Source: Lachnospiraceae bacterium (lineage in GTDB: Bacteria > Bacillota_A > Clostridia > Lachnospirales > Lachnospiraceae). Taken from it: a DNA stretch of 6,965 nucleotides. Position 1 is the first letter of the stretch, and every line of letters starts with the position of its first letter. Position numbers and translations under genes: made by a program. Positions 1 to 4,949 of this stretch are shown in pieces. The stretch covers positions 1 to 6,965 of the forward strand of contig JAILPG010000113.1 in assembly GCA_024699595.1 (NCBI GenBank), given 5' to 3'. The notes below the pieces were generated by a model that saw nothing but the letters and a program-made list of their open reading frames with translations, was not told the origin of the DNA and made no database searches.

Positions 1-747
1 AAGCCTGATCCTTTATGCATCTATCTGCTGTTTATCGTGACCTTCCTGTTTATCACGGGAAGAAACAGCCGATCTTTGGATGATGAAACAAAAAAGCCCG
101 GGCTCATACCCCTTACCTCTTTACTGTTACTTGCTTTTATGCTTATTCTGTTTTATTTTCAATACAGCGGAAGATGGACGCACAGGGTCGTATACGGGGC
201 AATGCTCTCGCTTTCGGTGGTGCTTACGTATCTGGCTGTTTCACAAAAAAGATGCCGGGAAGCAGGAAATGATATGCAGGGGATCACCGTATTCTGCATC
301 GTGCTTCTTACGGCAGCAGGTGCAGGCGTTCTGTTTGGGAACAGGCTTGAATATAATTCATATAAGAGAACCGAACCGCCTTACAGGGATTTCTGTGCTT
401 ATCTTTCTGACAATGAGGATAAGCTGTTCATAGCCGATACTTTTACCTTCCAGATGGCGTACAGATATGATGTGTTCAGGCCTTATAAAAATGGAGCGCT
501 TGATAATTTCGTGACCGTCGGAAGCTGGTTTGCAAACAGTCCGGTAACCAAGGACATAACACGCAGATACGGATATGACAATCCTTATGAAGCCCTTGCA
601 TCAGGTGATGATAAGGTTATCCTTGCCGACAATATGTATCCGGAAGAAAAGACGGAATTTCTGAATGAGCATTATGAAAACAGCTATCGCCTGGGTGATC
701 ATGAAGAGATAAGCGGGATCACGCTGTACCGGATGGTGAAAGAATAA
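1..747 (+). CDS. Large polytopic membrane protein, C-terminal part (5' end outside window)
   Basis: The frame is open from the first base to a TAA at 745-747, so this is the last 248 residues of a longer protein. A GTG at 37 could be read as a start, but it has no ribosome site and falls inside a hydrophobic segment, so I treat the gene as truncated by the window edge. Visible are about four membrane segments (roughly residues 6-20, 37-54, 65-83 and 95-112 of the visible part), then a soluble domain of about 125 residues ending in TLYRMVKE. That domain holds aromatic-rich stretches such as FCAYLSDNEDKLFIADTF and VGSWFANSP. The layout (many helices, then an outside C-terminal domain) matches uncharacterised envelope proteins of Clostridia that resemble GT-C glycosyltransferases. 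No catalytic motif is visible because the N-terminal part is missing, so the enzymatic role is inference. The next gene starts 27 bp downstream and has a similar layout, suggesting one operon. Confidence 0.8.
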   Translation, partial: KPDPLCIYLLFIVTFLFITGRNSRSLDDETKKPGLIPLTSLLLLAFMLILFYFQYSGRWTHRVVYGAMLSLSVVLTYLAVSQKRCREAGNDMQGITVFCIVLLTAAGAGVLFGNRLEYNSYKRTEPPYRDFCAYLSDNEDKLFIADTFTFQMAYRYDVFRPYKNGALDNFVTVGSWFANSPVTKDITRRYGYDNPYEALASGDDKVILADNMYPEEKTEFLNEHYENSYRLGDHEEISGITLYRMVKE

Positions 748-774
748 GCAGTCTGAAGGGACTTTGAAATATCA

Positions 775-1899
775 ATGAACATCTTAAACATAATCCTTAT
801 ATTCATATGGGCGATCGTTATACCCCTCTTCACGGGGTGGACCCTGGGGACGGGGTTAGTGGTCCATTCTGCAGATCCGGGAACAGATCCCTCCGGGACG
901 GATGCTTACGGGCTTAAGAACAAAAACAGCATATCAAAGAGCCTGATGTTTGGGTTTGTCCTGTATCTGGCTGTCTTTTTCCTGACCGCTTTTCCGATGA
1001 TACGTTTAGGCCTTCCGTTTATTTATGTGAGAGTGACCTGGACGGTTTTGATACTTGCGGTCTTCATATTCTCAATATGGCGATTTGTAAAAGAAAAGAA
1101 ATATGAGGATATCCTAAGGGGCGGCGGCTTTTTTGCCAGGGAGCCTCTGAAGGGATATGCATACGTTATCTGGGGGGCAGCAGTTTTCATTATCCTGTCG
1201 CAGACTCTACTTCTTACCTTCAGGATGCATATGGATACGGATGATGCAAGGTTCATCGCCGAAGCCGTCGAGACATACAGTAAGGGGACAATGCTTTCCT
1301 ATAACCCGATAACCGGTGATTTCACGGGAGGAGCCATCGGAGAGATGCTTAAGGACAGGAGTTCACCCTATCCCATATTCATCGCGCTCTTAAGCCATCT
1401 GTTTAAGCTCCATCCGGCCATTACGGCGCATACCGTTCTGCCTCTTCTTTTCATCCCGTTAAGCTATCTGGTGGCATATAACGTTTTTTTGCTGTTTTTT
1501 GAAAAGGATACGGTAAGCATAGGGCTTGCGGTACTGTTTCTGTCCCTTATCTACTTTTTCTATTTCGGAAACAAATCATCGGTGGGATATGTGCTTTTGG
1601 AGATCATATGGCAGGGAAGATCGGTGGGCGCCCTTATCATGCTCCAGATCGTCTGGTATATCCTGCTTCGCTTCATCCTTGATGAAAAGCTTACGCTTAT
1701 GCATCATATCCTGCTTGTAATGTCGGGGCTTTCCTCGATCTGTTTGAGCGGAACGATGGCGATCATCTTTTCATTCTTTGTGGCTGCCCATATGCCGGCG
1801 ATCCTTTATAAAAAGAGATCGGTATATCCGGTCCTTTCCGCTTTTCTTTCGATCCTGCCCTGCGCCATCGGGCTGTATCTATACTACACCGGGAGATGA
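775..1899 (+). CDS. DUF6077-like polytopic membrane protein, N-terminal part (ends at in-frame TGA)
   Basis: This encodes 374 residues with about nine hydrophobic helices: one at residues 3-20, others near 55-75, 85-105, 127-148, 217-240, 248-266, 283-300, 310-335 and 347-370. The long outside loop after the fourth helix begins with the acidic cluster MDTDDARF (D154, D156, D157) and continues through YNPITGDFTGG and DRSSPYPIF. That arrangement, and the later IIWQGRSVGALI segment, is what I recognise from DUF6077 proteins of Lachnospiraceae. The family has no established function; a GT-C-type glycosyltransferase or lipid-linked sugar role is inference. ATG 775 is the only start before the stops at 745 and 754, but its ribosome site is poor: GAAGGG at 755-760 lies 14 bases away. 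Residues 22-43 are encoded by a REP-like element and lack the look of the family. The frame stops at TGA 1897-1899, then stays open in the same frame to 2820, so this is probably half of a roughly 680-residue protein. Confidence 0.75.
   Translation: MNILNIILIFIWAIVIPLFTGWTLGTGLVVHSADPGTDPSGTDAYGLKNKNSISKSLMFGFVLYLAVFFLTAFPMIRLGLPFIYVRVTWTVLILAVFIFSIWRFVKEKKYEDILRGGGFFAREPLKGYAYVIWGAAVFIILSQTLLLTFRMHMDTDDARFIAEAVETYSKGTMLSYNPITGDFTGGAIGEMLKDRSSPYPIFIALLSHLFKLHPAITAHTVLPLLFIPLSYLVAYNVFLLFFEKDTVSIGLAVLFLSLIYFFYFGNKSSVGYVLLEIIWQGRSVGALIMLQIVWYILLRFILDEKLTLMHHILLVMSGLSSICLSGTMAIIFSFFVAAHMPAILYKKRSVYPVLSAFLSILPCAIGLYLYYTGR
838..866. repeat. REP-like palindromic element, copy 1, inside a coding sequence
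   Basis: Perfect 6-bp arms TGGACC (838-843) and GGTCCA (861-866) enclose a 17-base G-rich loop containing the core GGGACGGGGT (847-856). The copy at 2823-2851 has the same arm and loop lengths and matches at 24 of 29 bases. The following 37 bases hold further short repeats: CAGATCC at 872-878 and 884-890, TCCGGGA at 876-882 and 892-898, and the inverted pair ATCCG (875-879) and CGGAT (899-903). The whole 838-903 stretch is 66 bp, an exact 22 codons, and encodes a Gly/Pro/Asp-rich segment right after the first membrane helix. G-rich palindromes of this kind are typical of REP elements spread by Y1 (TnpA-REP) transposases. That link is inferred, since no transposase is in the window. Confidence 0.65.
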
Positions 1900-1905
1900 T
1901 CTATG
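1891..1905 (+). promoter_or_regulatory. Stop-restart junction with ribosome site
   Basis: GGGAGA at 1891-1896, then the TGA stop at 1897-1899, then ATG at 1903-1905. The spacing of six bases from the purine run to the ATG is near ideal. This supports translational restart of the downstream half. The purine run also encodes Gly-Arg of the upstream half, so it could be chance. Confidence 0.5.
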
Positions 1906-2820
1906 AAGGACCTTATTCTTGATATCATACATCTGAATAACGAGCTGACCTTCGGCAATATGTATATGGGACTGTATTTTGCGGGACTCATCTTTTTGGC
2001 CTTTTTTCTTAAGGATAAGAGGTACAGGGATGCGCTGTTCTGGCCTGCTCTCTGTATGCTTTTTATCATATATGTACTGATCCCCGTAACGAATCTTGTT
2101 GATATGAAGTATCTTCATAAATATATCTTTTCGGACGATCTTCACTACAGGATGTTATGGATGTTAATGGTGGCGCCTGTTGTTGCACTGTTTCTGTCAG
2201 CCATTGTAAGAGGGATAGAAAAGGAGCGGGAAAAGCAGTTTGCCATAATCCTTCTGATCCCCGTTATATTCTTCTGCGGGCAGTTCAAGATAAATGCAAA
2301 GGAGTTTCCAAAGGCTGAAAATCTTTACAAGCTTCCTCAGGCTCTTATCGACATAAGTGATGAGGTGTTACAGGAAAAAGAGGAACCGAAGCTTATCGTG
2401 CCCTATGAAGCGGCGCATGTCTTCAGGCAGTACTCTTCCGATATAATGCTCTTATACGGAGAGGATGCGACCTTCGGAAGGGTAGCCTCAGTCCCCTATG
2501 AGATCCGCCTTGTCTGCGAGGAAATGACCAAAGAGGTGCCCGATCTGTATTATATAAATGAGATGGCACATGAAAATGATGTGGATTATATCGTATTTGA
2601 CGCGACCTATCACTGCTTCGGAGGAGAAAACATAAATATTTATGATTATCCTCAGGATGCCGATTATATAGGAGACAGAAGCGTTGCCGTAAGCGAGAAC
2701 AGGATCCCGTATGTAAATATGGAGGATGCCGATAAGGAAAGCGTACACTGGGATCTGTCGGAATTCGGCCTTTCCTACATAGGAACCTACGGGCAGTATC
2801 TGCTCTACAGATACGACTGA
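1903..2820 (+). CDS. DUF6077-like membrane protein, C-terminal part
   Basis: This encodes 305 residues in the same frame as the 775-1899 piece, starting one codon after its TGA. It begins with a short amphipathic loop (MKDLILDIIHLNN), then four hydrophobic helices near residues 22-36, 45-64, 85-103 and 112-127. A soluble, presumably extracytoplasmic domain of about 175 residues follows, ending in YLLYRYD. That C-terminal plan parallels the protein ending at 747 (helices, then a domain ending in TLYRMVKE). ATG 1903 is preceded by GGGAGA at 1891-1896 with six bases between, good enough for reinitiation after the upstream stop. So the cell could make this half as a separate, translationally coupled protein. 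The alternative is a nonsense mutation or a base-call error in one gene. The residues themselves look undamaged: no further stops or frameshifts are seen up to the TGA at 2818-2820. The role is unknown. Confidence 0.7.
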   Translation: MKDLILDIIHLNNELTFGNMYMGLYFAGLIFLAFFLKDKRYRDALFWPALCMLFIIYVLIPVTNLVDMKYLHKYIFSDDLHYRMLWMLMVAPVVALFLSAIVRGIEKEREKQFAIILLIPVIFFCGQFKINAKEFPKAENLYKLPQALIDISDEVLQEKEEPKLIVPYEAAHVFRQYSSDIMLLYGEDATFGRVASVPYEIRLVCEEMTKEVPDLYYINEMAHENDVDYIVFDATYHCFGGENINIYDYPQDADYIGDRSVAVSENRIPYVNMEDADKESVHWDLSEFGLSYIGTYGQYLLYRYD

Positions 2821-2822
2821 AA

Positions 2823-2851
2823 TGCACCCCCGGGACGGGGTCAGCGGTCCA
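2823..2851. repeat. REP-like palindromic element, copy 2, intergenic
   Basis: This element lies 3 bp after the stop at 2820. Its arms are TGCACC (2823-2828) and GGTCCA (2846-2851), five of six bases pairing, around a 17-base loop with the same GGGACGGGGT core (2832-2841) as the copy at 838-866. A second possible stem is ACCCC (2826-2830) with GGGGT (2837-2841). It sits between the end of the membrane-protein block and the rfbB promoter. Confidence 0.65.
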
Positions 2852-2856
2852 TTTTT
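2832..2856 (+). terminator. Possible weak intrinsic terminator formed by the REP-like copy
   Basis: GGAC (2833-2836) can pair with GTCC (2847-2850), and the outer arms of the palindrome can extend the structure. The stem is followed by five T (2852-2856). The stem is short and the T-run modest, so partial termination of the upstream block is the most that can be claimed. The position, just after a stop codon and just before a strong promoter, fits. Confidence 0.35.
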
Positions 2857-2865
2857 CTGCCTGTT

Positions 2866-2894
2866 TTGACATAAAAGCCCAATAATGATATACT
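2866..2894 (+). promoter_or_regulatory. Strong sigma-70/sigma-A type promoter for rfbBA
   Basis: Consensus -35 TTGACA at 2866-2871, a 17-base spacer, and -10 TATACT at 2889-2894 (one mismatch to TATAAT). The start of transcription is expected near 2901, leaving a leader of about 25 bases that carries the ribosome site GAGAGGAG (2913-2920) five bases before ATG 2926. No operator or riboswitch fits in so short a leader, which suggests constitutive, housekeeping-level expression. Confidence 0.85.
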
Positions 2895-2925
2895 GACCTT
2901 GAGCTATGCTTAGAGAGGAGTATAA

Positions 2926-4005
2926 ATGAGGACATATCTTGTGACTGGTGGAGCCGGCTTCATCGGGTCCAACTATATCCATTACATGTTTGATAAATAT
3001 GCAGATGCTATTCGCATCATTAATGTGGATGCACTTACTTATGCCGGGAATCTTGAGAATCTCAAGGATATCGAGGGCCGGGATAATTATGTTTTTGTTA
3101 AGGCCGATATCTGCGACAAGGATGCGATCGGACGCATCTTTGAGGAAAACGATATCGACAGGGTGGTTCATTTTGCCGCCGAGAGTCATGTTGACAGAAG
3201 CATAAAGGATCCCGAGGTTTTTGTGCGTACAAATGTCCTTGGTACCGCCGTGATGCTCAATCAGGCAAAAAAAGCCTGGGAGCTGCCTGACGGGACCTAT
3301 AAGGCTGACAAAAAGTTTCTTCATGTTTCTACTGATGAGGTATACGGTTCACTTCCGGAGGACGGAGGATTTTTCTATGAGACCACGCCGTATGCTCCGC
3401 ACAGTCCGTATTCGGCAAGCAAGGCAGGATCGGATATGCTTGTAAAAGCATACATGGATACCTATAAGTTCCCTGCAAACATAACCAACTGCTCCAACAA
3501 TTACGGGCCTTACCAGTTCCCGGAGAAGCTGATACCGCTTATCATCAATAATGCATTAAACGGCAAGAAGCTTCCCGTATACGGCGACGGAAAAAACGTA
3601 AGGGACTGGCTCTATGTGGCTGACCATGCCAAGGCAATAGACATGGTGCAGGAAAAGGGAAGGCTGTTTGAGACCTATAACATCGGCGGACATAACGAGA
3701 AACAGAATATAGAGATAATTAACATCATAATAGAGACGCTTAACGAAATGCTTCCCGATGACGATCCGAGAAAGAAACATATCACCAAGGATCTCATCAC
3801 CTACGTGGAGGACAGAAAGGGACATGACAGGAGATACGCCATAGCTCCCGACAAGATCAAAAGCGAGATCGGCTGGGAGCCTGAGACCATGTTCAAGGAT
3901 GGGATAAAGCTTACCATAAAATGGTATTTTGAGCATAAAGACTGGATGGAAAACGTTACAAGCGGCGATTACATGGATTATTACAACACAATGTACAATG
4001 TATAG
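2926..4005 (+). CDS. rfbB: dTDP-glucose 4,6-dehydratase
   Basis: This enzyme (also called rmlB) converts dTDP-D-glucose to dTDP-4-keto-6-deoxy-D-glucose with bound NAD+. It is a cytoplasmic member of the extended short-chain dehydrogenase (SDR) family and the second step towards dTDP-L-rhamnose and related deoxysugars. The 359 residues are within the usual family length. Seen in order: the NAD-binding GGAGFIG loop at residues 8-14; the acidic end of the second strand in NVDALTYAGNLENL; HFAAESHVDRSI near 82-93; the catalytic Thr-Asp-Glu at 136-138 in STDEVYG; the YSASK motif with Tyr162 and Lys166; NNYGPYQFPEKLIPL; and GDGKNVRDWLYVADH for nucleotide-sugar binding. All key residues are present. 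The start is fixed by GAGAGGAG five bases upstream. It is the first gene of a unit with rfbA, 21 bp downstream, read from the promoter at 2866-2894. Confidence 0.97.
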   Translation: MRTYLVTGGAGFIGSNYIHYMFDKYADAIRIINVDALTYAGNLENLKDIEGRDNYVFVKADICDKDAIGRIFEENDIDRVVHFAAESHVDRSIKDPEVFVRTNVLGTAVMLNQAKKAWELPDGTYKADKKFLHVSTDEVYGSLPEDGGFFYETTPYAPHSPYSASKAGSDMLVKAYMDTYKFPANITNCSNNYGPYQFPEKLIPLIINNALNGKKLPVYGDGKNVRDWLYVADHAKAIDMVQEKGRLFETYNIGGHNEKQNIEIINIIIETLNEMLPDDDPRKKHITKDLITYVEDRKGHDRRYAIAPDKIKSEIGWEPETMFKDGIKLTIKWYFEHKDWMENVTSGDYMDYYNTMYNV

Positions 4006-4026
4006 CCTGTATTTACTGGAGGAACA

Positions 4027-4896
4027 ATGAAGGGAATCATTCTTGCCGGCGGAGCGGGAACCAGACTTTATCCGCTTACTAAGGCAATGTCCAAGCAGAT
4101 GATGCCGGTGTATGATAAGCCGATGATATACTATCCCTTATCCACAATGATGTTATCCGGCATCCGGGACATACTCATAATATCGACACCAAGAGATCTT
4201 CCGGCCTTTAAGGAGCTTCTTTCTGACGGAAGCCAGCTCGGAATGAGCTTTGAATATGCCGTTCAGGAATACCCGAGAGGTCTTGCCGATGCTTTTATCA
4301 TAGGTGAGAAGTTCATCGGAAGTGACAGTGTGGCACTGATCCTTGGCGATAATATTTTTTACGGCCAGAGCTTTACAAGGATATTGCAGAGGGCTTCATC
4401 AAGACAGAAGGGCTCCACGATATTCGGTTATTACGTAAAAGATCCAAGGGAATACGGTGTTGTGGAGTTTGATGAGGACGGAAGGGCGATATCCATTGAA
4501 GAAAAGCCTGAAAAGCCGCGTTCCAATTATGCTGTTCCCGGCCTGTATTTTTACGACAATGATGTTGTGGAAATAGCAAAGAACATAAAGCCCTCGGCAA
4601 GAGGCGAATTAGAGATAACAACGGTAAACAACATTTATCTCGAACGCGGAGAGCTCTATGTCGAAACACTCGGACGAGGATTTGCGTGGCTGGATACGGG
4701 AAGCCACGAGATGCTTATAGAAGCTGCCAATTTTGTCAGGACAGTACAGAAGCGGCAGGGGCTCTACATAGCCTGCATAGAAGAGATAGCATATAAGAAA
4801 GGCTTTATAGACAGCGCTCAGCTGTTAAAGCTGTCGGAAAGCCTCAGTAAGACAGAATACGGAAAATATTTGTATGACATAGCCGGCGGATTATAG
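4027..4896 (+). CDS. rfbA: Glucose-1-phosphate thymidylyltransferase
   Basis: This enzyme (also called rmlA) makes dTDP-glucose from dTTP and glucose 1-phosphate, the first step of the pathway whose second step is the rfbB product. It acts in the cytoplasm and is a nucleotidyltransferase of the RmlA family, usually a tetramer inhibited by dTDP-rhamnose. Its 289 residues match the usual length. Seen: the nucleotide-binding GGAGTRL at residues 8-14; [16 protein letters not shown] from Lys23; LGDNIFYG with the Mg-binding Asp108; the EEKP motif at 158-161; the [11 protein letters not shown] segment; and WLDTGSHE at 221-228 with the second metal Asp223. The start has a strong site, GGAGG at 4018-4022, four bases before the ATG. 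Gene order rfbB then rfbA, without rfbC or rfbD beside them, means the rest of the pathway is encoded elsewhere. Confidence 0.97.
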   Translation: MKGIILAGGAGTRLYPLTKAMSKQMMPVYDKPMIYYPLSTMMLSGIRDILIISTPRDLPAFKELLSDGSQLGMSFEYAVQEYPRGLADAFIIGEKFIGSDSVALILGDNIFYGQSFTRILQRASSRQKGSTIFGYYVKDPREYGVVEFDEDGRAISIEEKPEKPRSNYAVPGLYFYDNDVVEIAKNIKPSARGELEITTVNNIYLERGELYVETLGRGFAWLDTGSHEMLIEAANFVRTVQKRQGLYIACIEEIAYKKGFIDSAQLLKLSESLSKTEYGKYLYDIAGGL

Positions 4897-4949
4897 GAAG
4901 AGGGAGCCTGTAAGAGCCGGAGGGAGTAAATAACAGTAAGGGGAAGATC

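Larger units (their letters stand above)
775..2820 (+). pseudogene. Composite reading: one DUF6077-type gene interrupted by a single TGA
   Basis: This is an alternative annotation of the two preceding pieces. One reading frame runs from ATG 775 to TGA 2818-2820 (681 residues plus the interrupting codon). The only break is TGA at 1897-1899, between ...YYTGR and SMKDLI. The two parts together have the helices-plus-C-terminal-domain plan and approximate length I expect for DUF6077 proteins, while neither part alone does. A single transition (from CGA or TGG) would create the stop. Against a dead gene are the intact sequence on both sides and the ribosome site placed exactly at the break. Recoding of TGA is unlikely, since TGA also ends this frame at 2820 and TGG is used for Trp in the same gene. 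Confidence 0.5.

Noticed and set aside
80..433. Alternative + strand frame of 117 codons inside the first gene
   Set aside because: It is a frame-shadow of the membrane protein, with no plausible ribosome site and no domain.
834..881. G-quadruplex on the + strand
   Set aside because: Three runs of four G (834-837, 846-849, 852-855) are present, but the fourth nearby run is only two or three bases. The palindromic arms and the second copy explain the segment better.
1897..1899. TGA read as selenocysteine or as tryptophan
   Set aside because: I see no convincing hairpin directly after the TGA and no redox-type context. TGA also terminates the same frame at 2818-2820, and TGG is used for Trp in these genes.
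2488..3324. Antisense reading frame of 278 codons across the rfbB promoter and start
   Set aside because: It runs against a clear consensus promoter and a certain rfbB gene, and its product resembles no family I know.
4897..4949. Promoter or terminator between rfbA and the surface-protein gene
   Set aside because: No hairpin with a T-run and no convincing -35/-10 pair is visible. Only purine-rich ribosome-site-like sequence is seen, so read-through from rfbA is assumed.
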